From positions 1 through 6,920 of the forward strand of contig JAAYJY010000131.1 in assembly GCA_012522705.1 (NCBI GenBank): a stretch of 6,920 nt of DNA, given 5' to 3'. Made by a program: the position numbers and the translations under genes. Position 1 is the stretch's first letter, and each line of letters starts with the position of its first letter. This document shows, piece by piece, positions 1 to 5,892 of the stretch. This DNA comes from Syntrophomonadaceae bacterium. Its GTDB lineage: Bacteria > Bacillota > Syntrophomonadia > Syntrophomonadales > Syntrophomonadaceae. Below the pieces are notes generated by a model. That model saw only the letters and a program-made list of their open reading frames with translations, did not search any database and was not told where the DNA came from.

Positions 1-496
1 TGGAACCAGTGTTGGCATTATAGAACATGAAGAAATTGTGTCCCAGCAGATTCATCTGCATGATAGCCTCTTCGGTGTCCATTGGTTTCATTACAAAGCG
101 TTTGGTTTTAACAATCGGGAAGCGGTCCGCGTACTCCTTCTCCAGATCCAATGGTTTGGCCTCCTCGGCCACCGCCTGCCGCAGCCCTCCGCCGCGATAC
201 CGCCGGTATAACTTGGTTTTATGCTTATCGATCTGTTTGTCTAGTTTTTCCACGACCAAGTCGATGGCGGAGTACATGTCATCAGCACCGACTTCAGCTC
301 TGATGATAAGCCCGTTCAAAGGTATGGTGACTTCCACTTTATGCTTTTCCTTATGTTTCTCCCCCTCCAGGGACATGGCCACTTGGGCGGTTCTGCTTTC
401 ATCCAAATACTTGTCTAGTTTGGAAAGCCTTTTAGTGGTATAGTCTTTGAGTGCATCAGTTACCTCGATATTCCTTCCTCTGATATCCAGTTTCAT
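1..496 (-). CDS. hpf: Ribosome hibernation promoting factor, long form (3' end beyond window)
   Basis: Long-form HPF binds the 30S decoding region and, through its C-terminal domain, pairs ribosomes into inactive 100S dimers in stationary phase or stress; it acts in the cytoplasm. 165 codons are visible. Residues 1-~100 are the S30AE-type domain, opening MKLDIRGRNIEVTDAL and rich in Lys (EKHKEKHK near 46-53). A charged linker follows. Residues ~122-165 are the dimerization domain, with the family motif KPMDTEEAIMQMNLLGH then FFMFYNANTG. Long forms usually run 175-190 residues, so only about 10-25 codons are missing. The start is the ATG at 494-496, preceded by AAAGGAGT with a 7-nt gap. An intrinsic terminator separates it from the zinc-ribbon gene and it has its own -10 box, so it is probably transcribed alone or with whatever follows (in many Firmicutes secA; inference). 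Identification is very secure. Confidence 0.95.
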   Translation of the reverse strand, partial: MKLDIRGRNIEVTDALKDYTTKRLSKLDKYLDESRTAQVAMSLEGEKHKEKHKVEVTIPLNGLIIRAEVGADDMYSAIDLVVEKLDKQIDKHKTKLYRRYRGGGLRQAVAEEAKPLDLEKEYADRFPIVKTKRFVMKPMDTEEAIMQMNLLGHNFFMFYNANTGS

Positions 497-525
497 ACAA
501 CCACTCCTTTCCTGCCTGTATTATT

Positions 526-554
526 ATTATACTCATTTTGGCGAAAATACTGAA
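526..554 (-). promoter_or_regulatory. Candidate hpf promoter
   Basis: On the minus strand a perfect -10 TATAAT (526-531) lies 17 nt from a weak -35 TTCAGT (549-554, three of six consensus bases). It predicts a start of transcription near 519 and a leader of about 23 nt carrying the hpf ribosome site. It sits just downstream of the zinc-ribbon terminator, which is where an hpf promoter is needed. No convincing sigma-B or sigma-H motif was seen. Confidence 0.5.
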
Positions 555-603
555 CTCAATTGTACCGCCATCAAGGCCGCATCATGACCATTGGCAGACC
601 CGG

Positions 604-633
604 AAAAAATAAAACCGGGCTGGTTAGCCCGGT
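604..633 (-). terminator. Intrinsic terminator of the zinc-ribbon gene
   Basis: The minus strand reads CCGGGCT, a 4-nt AACC loop and AGCCCGG, with one further A-T pair, giving an 8-bp GC-rich stem (614-633). It is followed at once by TTTTATTTTTT (604-614). It begins about 12 nt after the TAA of the zinc-ribbon gene. There is no comparable T-run on the plus-strand side, so it is directional. Confidence 0.9.
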
Positions 634-644
634 CATTCGATATT

Positions 645-932
645 TTATAGTGATGCTTGTTTTTGTCTTTGGAAGCACTCCAGGCAATAAACCGGTCGGC
701 CTTCCACTGGTTTGAAGGGGACTTCGGTATCGACTCCGCACTCGGCACAAACAGCGGTAAACATCTCCCGAGGTGCTCTGGTACCACTGCTGTTGCGTCT
801 GTTCTGTCTGCATTCGCGGCAACGCTTAGGTTCATTTTCAAAACCTTTTTCCTGGTAGAATTCCTGTTCACCAATGGTGAATATGAATTCCTGACCACAA
901 TCCTGACATACCAATGCTTTGTCTTCGAACAT
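645..932 (-). CDS. Small protein with two CxxC zinc ribbons
   Basis: A 95-residue cytoplasmic protein with eight cysteines in four CxxC pairs: C9/C12, C38/C41, C62/C65 and C83/C86. These form two treble ribbons. The first is the recognisable family pattern CQDCGQEFIFTIGEQEFY, KGFENEPKRC, CREC; the second runs CAECG, VPFKPVEGRPVYC, CLEC. The family (probable zinc-ribbon domain, common in Firmicutes and Chloroflexi) has no settled function, so only zinc binding is supported; a nucleic-acid or ribosome-associated role would be a guess based on the hpf neighbour and the basic inter-ribbon stretch (about 37-56). The start is the ATG at 930-932, with GAGGGA 9 nt upstream. It has its own candidate promoter upstream and a strong terminator 12 nt downstream, so it is probably monocistronic. 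Confidence 0.88.
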   Translation of the reverse strand: MFEDKALVCQDCGQEFIFTIGEQEFYQEKGFENEPKRCRECRQNRRNSSGTRAPREMFTAVCAECGVDTEVPFKPVEGRPVYCLECFQRQKQASL

Positions 933-1009
933 TTGAAAAAATCCCTCGCTTTTTTGAAAATTGTCGAGACCTACAAATATTTATACCGATTCCCCGACTT
1001 GTACAAATT

Positions 1010-1038
1010 ATTATAAACATAAAGATAACTGAAGGCAA
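1010..1038 (-). promoter_or_regulatory. Candidate promoter of the zinc-ribbon gene
   Basis: On the minus strand, -35 TTGCCT (1033-1038) and a perfect -10 TATAAT (1010-1015) are separated by 17 nt. This predicts initiation near 1003 and a leader of about 70 nt. A second, weaker -10 (TATAAA near 980-985) lies nearer the gene with a poorly spaced TTGTAC, so the exact start is uncertain. Confidence 0.5.
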
Positions 1039-1150
1039 GGATATAAGCTCCGGATTTTTCCCCATCTCCATGCGGGGTTGCTCCAGACATACTTTGCCAG
1101 TATTCATAATCCTGTGTTCCGCCAGTCGGTGTTAATGCAAAGGTTGTCAT

Positions 1151-1870
1151 TTAGAAACCACGGCCGGTAGCCCAGGTAATGATACAAACCCGGGATGCCC
1201 CAGCATCCAGCAAGGCTCGGGTGCATTCTTTACTGGTTGCCCCGGTGGTATATACATCATCGACCAGCAGTATGTTTTTCCCCTCCACCTTGGTGGAATC
1301 GGGAACCTGAAATACGCAAGCCAAGTTCCTCTCCCGCTCCTCCTTGGAGAGATCAGTCTGATTAGGGGTATCCCTGGTCCTCGTCAGTGCTCCACATTCC
1401 GTTTTGATCCCCAATTCTTTGCCGATCTTGCGAGCCAGCAGGGCAGCCTGGTTAAAGCCCCGCACCTGCAGGCTGCTCTTGGAAATCGGTACCGGCACTA
1501 TCAAGTCGATCTGACCAAAGCGTGGTTCGTCCTTGATTGTTTGGGCCATCATTCGCCCCATCTGCGAGGCCAGGTATTTGCGGCCCATGAACTTCAAGAC
1601 CTTGATGGCGATTCGATAAGGGTCTTCATAAGGCCCCACTGCCCGGGCTATGTCGAACCGTGGCGGATGGGACTGACAGTCACTGCACAGGGCATTACCC
1701 TCTGCCAGGTATTTTCCACACCGCTCGCAGTTGGAGCCTGATTTTTGCAGCTCTATCATGGTATCCAGGCATTCCTGGCACCATGGTTGCCTGCACCCAT
1801 AGCGTCCTGGTTTCCTGCAGATACAGCAAGCTCCCTGAGGAAACAGCACATCAAGGATGGGGTCCAACAT
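1151..1870 (-). CDS. comF: ComF family protein (ComFC-type, phosphoribosyltransferase fold)
   Basis: ComFC/ComF proteins combine an N-terminal zinc finger with a type-I phosphoribosyltransferase fold and are needed for DNA uptake in competent bacteria, acting at the inner face of the membrane on incoming single strands; they also occur in bacteria not known to be competent. This 239-residue protein shows both parts. Ten cysteines (15, 16, 18, 26, 31, 34, 48, 51, 62, 65) fill the N-terminal 70 residues. VPVPIS (125-130), RGFNQA (137-142) and the PRPP-loop motif ILLVDDVYTTGAT (200-212) mark the transferase fold. Length matches the family. The start ATG (1868-1870) follows AAGGAGGT with a 6-nt gap, an excellent site. 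No comFA helicase gene lies next to it within the window. It is separated from both neighbours by more than 100 nt. The substrate of the fold is not known from sequence. Confidence 0.93.
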   Translation of the reverse strand: MLDPILDVLFPQGACCICRKPGRYGCRQPWCQECLDTMIELQKSGSNCERCGKYLAEGNALCSDCQSHPPRFDIARAVGPYEDPYRIAIKVLKFMGRKYLASQMGRMMAQTIKDEPRFGQIDLIVPVPISKSSLQVRGFNQAALLARKIGKELGIKTECGALTRTRDTPNQTDLSKEERERNLACVFQVPDSTKVEGKNILLVDDVYTTGATSKECTRALLDAGASRVCIITWATGRGF

Positions 1871-1974
1871 AGCAGCACCTCCTTGACAAGGCCTGTGGCA
1901 ATTGTGATGGGGGAGCGACCAGGTACACTGGAAAAGCTCAGTTTGCCTGGTGAACGATTCGACAATATATTTAT

Positions 1975-1983
1975 ATCATAACA
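1975..1983 (-). promoter_or_regulatory. Possible extended -10 promoter for comF
   Basis: The minus strand reads TGTTATGAT, an extended -10 (TG-N-TATGAT). The sequence 17 nt upstream (CAACAG) is not a good -35, as is common for extended -10 promoters. It predicts a leader of about 100 nt before the comF ATG. It touches the 3' end of the small membrane protein gene. Nearby AT-rich TATAAA and TATATT offer alternatives, so this is tentative. Confidence 0.35.
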
Positions 1984-1988
1984 CAGTA

Positions 1989-2162
1989 TCAGCCAGACTG
2001 TTGATGGTCACTTTTGGTCCGAGAGCGGGATTTTAAATGGCTTTGCGGGTGAAGGCCAGAACTCCCGAAGGGGTTTCTCTTATGGCGTATGGCCGCGCCC
2101 ACGATAAATAGCATTATAAGGAACCAGATGACGAAGCTGGTCAATTTGAGCACCAGGTCCAT
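1989..2162 (-). CDS. Small single-span membrane protein, unknown function
   Basis: A 57-residue protein that I cannot assign to a family. After MDLVLK there is one hydrophobic segment, about residues 7-26 (TSFVIWFLIMLFIVGAAI). It is followed by RHKR and a polar, basic tail rich in Ser, Arg, Lys and His (HLKSRSRTKSDHQQSG). By the positive-inside rule the tail should face the cytoplasm. The start is the ATG at 2160-2162 because AGGAGG (2171-2176) lies 8 nt upstream; an upstream in-frame TTG at 2187-2189 has no such site. The ribosome site is buried in a hairpin (see 2163-2213), so expression may be low or controlled. It lies between nagB and comF, 118 nt before comF. A chance frame cannot be excluded, but a canonical ribosome site plus a clean transmembrane segment argue for a real gene. 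Confidence 0.6.
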   Translation of the reverse strand: MDLVLKLTSFVIWFLIMLFIVGAAIRHKRNPFGSSGLHPQSHLKSRSRTKSDHQQSG

Positions 2163-2213
2163 AATAAAAACCTCCTCAGAGTATATCAATACATAATATG
2201 CTCCAAGGAGGTT
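2163..2213 (-). terminator. Long hairpin with U-tract, enclosing the ribosome site of the small membrane protein gene
   Basis: On the minus strand AACCTCCT (2206-2213) pairs perfectly with AGGAGGTT (2169-2176). In RNA the stem continues inward through two G-U pairs, GAG/CTC, one C-A mismatch, ATAT/ATAT, and one more G-U and A-U pair. That gives about 19 pairs centred on 2191 with a 5-nt loop. The distal arm runs straight into TTTTTATT (2163-2170), so it has the form of an intrinsic terminator, lying about 110 nt after the nagB stop. The same arm contains the AGGAGG ribosome site for the small gene starting at 2162. It may therefore end nagB transcripts, and in any read-through RNA it would hide the ribosome site. 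On the plus strand the stem also forms, but only a poor TTGTTT run follows. Confidence 0.7.
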
Positions 2214-2321
2214 GTTTGATTACTAGGGCGGAACTTCAATGGGGCTTAGTGATTAGGCCTCACTTTGTATTGGAGACACCACTGTCCGGTCTTGTATTCC
2301 GGCAATAATCTACTGAATCAT

Positions 2322-3134
2322 TTATAATCCGTGCTGGCGTCTCATTTTTTCTACATGTTTATAATGGGCCGCATTAATCAATCTGGAGGCCGCTGCTTCA
2401 TCAAGGGCCACTGTAATATCCCCCCTGTGCAGCTGTATTGCCGATGCAGTGATCTGCGAAGTAATTGGCCCTTCCAGACATTTGGCAACGACGTCGGCTT
2501 TCTTGGCACCATTTACGATCATTAAAACATTCCTGGCATCCAATATCGTTCCCACACCCATAGTGATAGCAAAAAATGGCATCTGGCTGCGATCAATATT
2601 AGCCTTTTTGTAGAAAGCTTCATAGTTATCGTCCAGAGTCTGTTCGGTCAACGCCTGTACCCTGGTTCTTGATGCAAGAGATGATCCAGGTTCATTAAAA
2701 CCCCAATGACCATCACCGCCCAGCCCCAAAAGCTGCAAATCGATACCCCCGGCCTTCTTGATCTCTTCTTCATATCGGATACAAAACTCTTTCGGTTCTT
2801 TTGTATGTCCATCAGGTATAAAGATATTATCCTTTTTGATATTGATATGCTTCAACAGTTCCTCATACATAAACCGGGCATAACTCTGATCCATATCATA
2901 GGGCTTGGTAAGATCCATTCCCACTCCCAGGTATTCGTCCAGATTAAATGTCTTGACCTGAGAGAAATCAAGGCCCTCCTGGTGCATTCTGATTAGTTCT
3001 TTATAGGTGCCGATGGGCGTGCTTCCAGTCGCTAGACCGAGAACACAATTGGGCTTTGATCTTACATAGCCTGCAATAATCTCTGCCGCATATCGGCTCA
3101 TCTGCTCATAATCTTCCCGGATGATAATATCCAT
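2322..3134 (-). CDS. nagB: Glucosamine-6-phosphate deaminase
   Basis: NagB converts glucosamine 6-phosphate to fructose 6-phosphate and ammonia in the cytoplasm, linking amino-sugar pools to glycolysis. At 270 residues it matches the family. ATGSTP (35-40) is the phosphate-binding loop. FNLDEY (63-68) holds the general-base Asp (D66). GDGHWGFNEP (140-149) carries D141, H143 and E148, the ring-opening triad at the same positions as in the E. coli enzyme, followed by SSLASRTR (151-158). TMGVGTILDA lies further on. The residue after the catalytic His is Trp, where the commonest form has Ile. The ATG (3132-3134) is served by AGGGGGA with a 7-nt gap, and this site overlaps the TAG stop of the upstream mutase gene (12-nt spacer), so translation is probably coupled. 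It is the last gene of the wecB-mutase-nagB operon. No nagA (deacetylase) is adjacent. Confidence 0.95.
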   Translation of the reverse strand: MDIIIREDYEQMSRYAAEIIAGYVRSKPNCVLGLATGSTPIGTYKELIRMHQEGLDFSQVKTFNLDEYLGVGMDLTKPYDMDQSYARFMYEELLKHINIKKDNIFIPDGHTKEPKEFCIRYEEEIKKAGGIDLQLLGLGGDGHWGFNEPGSSLASRTRVQALTEQTLDDNYEAFYKKANIDRSQMPFFAITMGVGTILDARNVLMIVNGAKKADVVAKCLEGPITSQITASAIQLHRGDITVALDEAAASRLINAAHYKHVEKMRRQHGL

Positions 3135-3146
3135 TATTATATCCCC

Positions 3147-4580
3147 CTATTTATCCGTCTTGGCAGGAATGCAGGCGAGCAGTTCATTACGCATGGTATC
3201 TATCCGTTCCCGATCAGAGGCCTCAACATAGATCCGCATTAGGGGTTCGGTTCCGGAAGGACGAACCAATACCCAGCTGCCATCCTCGAGAACGACCTTC
3301 TTGCCTTCGGTTTCGTCAATTCTGTCGACAGGCACCCCGGCGATCGCCTTGGGTTGATAGTCTTTTAAATCAGCCAGGATGCGCTCCCGCTCCCTAGGCG
3401 TGACCTTGATATCCAGCCTTTCAGTTTCCATCAATTTGTATTTAGCCACCACTTCCTGATCAAGTTGTTGGAAAGACTTGCCGGTGGCCGCGATCATCTC
3501 CGCAGCCAGCAGACCCACCAGGATGCCGTCCTTCTCCGGCACATGGCCAAATATACTCAATCCCCCGCTTTCCTCTACCCCTAGTATACAACCTTTATCA
3601 CGCAGGCATTCCGAGATGTATTTGAAGCCTACCCGGGTCTCAATTACAGTCAGCCCGTTTTGGCGGGCAACCCGGTCCAGGTTGTGGGTAGTCGACAGGG
3701 AGCGGCAGACTGGGCCGCGGAAGGTGCGGGTAAACAGCAGGTGTTCCAGCAGCAGATAAGCCAGGCGGTTGGGGTGGACAAAATTCCCCTGCTCATCGAC
3801 TACGCCGAAACGATCACCGTCAGCATCCAGAGCCAACCCCAGGTCGTAGCCATAATGGACGACCGTCCGTTTCAGATCGGCCAGGCCAGCATCAGTCGGT
3901 TCGGGAATCGACCCTCCAAACAGGGGGTCGCGGTAGTTATTGATGGTCCTGACTTCACAGCCCAATTCAGTCAGCAAGCGGTCCAGATAGCCAATCCCGG
4001 AACCATACATGGGATCCACTACCACTTTCAAGGGCCGTTCACGGAAGGTGTCCGGCTGCAATAATTTCAGGATTTGGTTGATGTAATCGCGGCTCACGTC
4101 TATTTCTTTATAGAGGTCAAGGGTCAGCGCTTCCTTAAGGTCCAGCTCGTAAACCCTGCCCCCGGCCTGTATACGGCGCACTTCCTCCTCGATGGCCTGG
4201 GTGACATCGGGTAAGGCCGGGCCGGCATATTCGGGAATGAATTTTATACCGTTGTACTCAGGGGGATTATGGCTGGCAGTGATCATTATGGCCCCCCCGG
4301 CTTGCAGGGCACTTATGGCATAGGCCGCCAAGGGAGTAGGCACGGCTTTGGTCGCGGCCATAACCCGAATTCCATTGGCGGTTATTACCCGAGCACATTC
4401 GTCGGCAAAATGTTCAGACAAATATCGATTGTCATAGCCAATAACCAAGCCCTTTTTACTCAAATTGTTCGATTTGATGTAGTTGGCAATAGCCTGGGTG
4501 ACCAGTTTGATATTGGCGAAGGTAAACTCCCTGGCTACAATCGCCCGCCAACCATCGCTGCCAAACTTTATCTCAGTCAT
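3147..4580 (-). CDS. Phosphoglucomutase/phosphomannomutase family protein
   Basis: An alpha-D-phosphohexomutase of 477 residues that moves phosphate between the C6 and C1 hydroxyls of a hexose through a phosphoserine and bound Mg2+ in the cytoplasm. All four active-site loops are present: TASHNP (101-106, phosphoserine S103), the metal loop DADGDR (252-257), the sugar-specificity loop GVEESGG (334-340) and the phosphate loop RPSGTEP (440-446). The N-terminus FGSDGWRAIVAREF resembles the broad phosphoglucomutase/phosphomannomutase group, rather than GlmM, whose members are nearer 445 residues. The substrate (glucose, mannose or an aminosugar phosphate) cannot be fixed from sequence. I start it at the ATG 4578-4580 rather than the ATG 21 nt upstream, because AAGGAGG sits 5 nt before the former and would otherwise lie inside the gene. 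It is 33 nt after wecB and 12 nt before nagB, in one operon. Confidence 0.93.
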   Translation of the reverse strand: MTEIKFGSDGWRAIVAREFTFANIKLVTQAIANYIKSNNLSKKGLVIGYDNRYLSEHFADECARVITANGIRVMAATKAVPTPLAAYAISALQAGGAIMITASHNPPEYNGIKFIPEYAGPALPDVTQAIEEEVRRIQAGGRVYELDLKEALTLDLYKEIDVSRDYINQILKLLQPDTFRERPLKVVVDPMYGSGIGYLDRLLTELGCEVRTINNYRDPLFGGSIPEPTDAGLADLKRTVVHYGYDLGLALDADGDRFGVVDEQGNFVHPNRLAYLLLEHLLFTRTFRGPVCRSLSTTHNLDRVARQNGLTVIETRVGFKYISECLRDKGCILGVEESGGLSIFGHVPEKDGILVGLLAAEMIAATGKSFQQLDQEVVAKYKLMETERLDIKVTPRERERILADLKDYQPKAIAGVPVDRIDETEGKKVVLEDGSWVLVRPSGTEPLMRIYVEASDRERIDTMRNELLACIPAKTDK

Positions 4581-4585
4581 AAAAG

Positions 4586-4592
4586 CCTCCTT
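4586..4592 (-). promoter_or_regulatory. Ribosome binding site that sets the mutase start
   Basis: AAGGAGG on the minus strand, 5 nt before the ATG at 4578-4580. An upstream in-frame ATG (4599-4601) lacks a comparable site and would add seven residues (MSTKEAF) outside the conserved fold. Confidence 0.8.
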
Positions 4593-4613
4593 GGTTGACA
4601 TAGTCGGACCACA

Positions 4614-5753
4614 CTAGTTTAAGTTGGCTGCCCCGATACGTACATAAAGAAAGTCTTTGACCACCTCGACGATGCGGATGGCCGCCTTCCCATCCCCATA
4701 AGGATTAATGGCATGGGCCATCTTTTCATAGTGACTGCGGTCAAGCAGCAGGCGCCGGGCTGCCTCATATACGTTCTTCTGCACTGTTCCCACCAGTTGA
4801 ACGGTACCGGCCTGGATGGCTTCGGGGCGTTCAGTGGTATCCCGCAGCACCAATACCGGTTTGCCCAGGGAAGGAGCTTCCTCCTGCAGACCACCGGAAT
4901 CAGTCATAACAATATATGAAGAATTCATCAAATTTGCAAAAGTTTCATATTCCAGAGGCTCCATTAAATGGATCCGGGGCCGCCGCCCCAGCATCTCCTC
5001 GGCCAGGTTCTTGACGGTAGGATTACGGTGGACCGGGAATACTATCTCCACGTCTTCAAATTCTTCTACCAGCTGCAAGAGAGCGGCGTAGATATCACGC
5101 ATATGATCGCCCCAATTCTCGCGACGGTGAGTAGTTACGAGTATTAAGCGATTATTTAAATCTATATCCTGAAGCGAATCGTCGAACCGATAACCCTCTC
5201 GAACTGTCTCTATTAAAGCATCGATGACAGTATTGCCGGTTACCCAAATCTTGAAAGAAGCTACCGATTCAGCCAGCAGGTTCTCCCGTGAAACGTCGGT
5301 GGGAGCAAAATGCAATTCAGCCAGTCGCCCAGTCAGAGATCGGTTCATCTCCTCGGGGTAGGGAGAATACTTGTTGCGGGTCCTTAATCCCGCCTCCACG
5401 TGACCGACCGGAATCCTGGCATAAAAAGCAGCCAGAGCAGCGGCAAAGGTGGTCGTGGTGTCCCCGTGTACCAACACCAGGTCCGGTTGCTCAGCCTCCA
5501 TTATGTCCTTCAACCCTGCCAGAACACCGATGGTTATACTATAAAGATCCTGTTTTTCCTTCATCAGATCCAGGTCATAATCGGGTATGATGCCAAACAG
5601 CTGCAGAACCTGATCCAGCATCTCCCGGTGTTGGGCGCTGACGACCACCACTGTCTCGATGTCCGCAACCTTCTTTAGTTCCTTGATTACCGGAGCCATC
5701 TTGATAGCTTCCGGGCGAGTACCGAAGACGACCATGACTTTTCCCAAGCGCAT
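4614..5753 (-). CDS. wecB: UDP-N-acetylglucosamine 2-epimerase (non-hydrolysing)
   Basis: This enzyme (WecB/MnaA/YvyH type) reversibly converts UDP-GlcNAc to UDP-ManNAc, a precursor for teichoic-acid linkage units, secondary wall polymers and capsules; it is cytoplasmic with a GT-B fold. The 379 residues match the family length. Conserved motifs in order are GTRPEAIKM (11-19), HGDTTTT (96-102, D98), GHVEAGLRT (117-125, E120), YPEEMNR (132-138), TTHRREN (207-213, H209), TDSGGLQEEA (284-293) and RDTTERPEA (304-312); these line the UDP-sugar site and include the acidic and His residues known to matter in E. coli. The ATG (5751-5753) is used because GGGGGA (5761-5766) lies 7 nt upstream; an upstream GTG at 5787-5789 adds non-conserved residues. 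It leads the operon with the mutase and nagB, behind a candidate promoter and dyad. The hydrolysing NeuC-type enzyme is a less likely alternative. Confidence 0.95.
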   Translation of the reverse strand: MRLGKVMVVFGTRPEAIKMAPVIKELKKVADIETVVVVSAQHREMLDQVLQLFGIIPDYDLDLMKEKQDLYSITIGVLAGLKDIMEAEQPDLVLVHGDTTTTFAAALAAFYARIPVGHVEAGLRTRNKYSPYPEEMNRSLTGRLAELHFAPTDVSRENLLAESVASFKIWVTGNTVIDALIETVREGYRFDDSLQDIDLNNRLILVTTHRRENWGDHMRDIYAALLQLVEEFEDVEIVFPVHRNPTVKNLAEEMLGRRPRIHLMEPLEYETFANLMNSSYIVMTDSGGLQEEAPSLGKPVLVLRDTTERPEAIQAGTVQLVGTVQKNVYEAARRLLLDRSHYEKMAHAINPYGDGKAAIRIVEVVKDFLYVRIGAANLN

Positions 5754-5774
5754 CGAATAATCCCCCAAATAAAG

Positions 5775-5817
5775 ATTGTCCTGTCGCACACAGATATCCA
5801 GTGTACGCTAGGACAAT
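5775..5817. promoter_or_regulatory. 43-bp interrupted dyad over the wecB promoter, possible operator
   Basis: Outer arms ATTGTCCT (5775-5782) and AGGACAAT (5810-5817) are perfect inverse complements. The symmetry continues inward with C-G pairs at 5785/5807 and 5786/5806 and CACAC-like arms (5788-5791 against 5801-5804). In all 14 of 17 positions match, around a 9-nt centre AGATATCCA. It overlaps the -10 box by two bases and covers the predicted transcription start, the classic place for a repressor. Because one arm lies upstream of the predicted start, it is better read as a DNA site than as an RNA hairpin. Which protein would bind is unknown; the TetR encoded 76 nt away is one candidate. 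Confidence 0.5.
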
Positions 5818-5844
5818 AGTAATATATCGCAGAATTTAAGTCAA
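5816..5844 (-). promoter_or_regulatory. Candidate promoter of the wecB-mutase-nagB operon
   Basis: On the minus strand, -35 TTGACT (5839-5844, five of six consensus bases) and -10 TACTAT (5816-5821, four of six) are spaced by exactly 17 nt. This predicts initiation near 5809 and a leader of about 56 nt ending in the GGGGGA ribosome site of wecB. No convincing terminator was found between the TetR stop and this promoter, so read-through from the pump operon is possible. Confidence 0.6.
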
Positions 5845-5892
5845 AGAAAAGCTGCCCGTCAGTTCCCCGCATTCCCCGGCCGGTTGAAGTCC

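Noticed and set aside
27..443. Plus-strand open frame of 138 codons
   Set aside because: It lies fully antisense to hpf, whose protein is unmistakable; low-complexity Ser-rich translation and no ribosome site.
533..898. Minus-strand open frame of 121 codons over the zinc-ribbon gene and its terminator
   Set aside because: It is in a different frame from the cysteine-rich gene and runs through the intrinsic terminator; its composition shows no family signal.
868..1107. Minus-strand open frame of 79 codons upstream of and overlapping the zinc-ribbon gene
   Set aside because: It overlaps the well-supported zinc-ribbon start, shows no recognisable domain, and has only a weak AGGA before its ATG.
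2163..2189. Upstream TTG start adding nine residues to the small membrane protein
   Set aside because: No ribosome site precedes it, while AGGAGG sits 8 nt before the ATG at 2160-2162.
2291..2304. CCGG...CCGG pair after the nagB stop
   Set aside because: Only a 4-bp stem and no T-run; the hairpin at 2163-2213 is a far better terminator for nagB.
5754..5789. Upstream GTG start adding 12 residues to WecB
   Set aside because: The GGGGGA ribosome site lies between it and the ATG at 5751-5753, and the conserved fold begins at the ATG.
5876..5883. CCGGCCGG palindrome just after the TetR stop
   Set aside because: Too short, with no T-run after it, so not supportable as a terminator; it may be chance in a GC-rich stretch.
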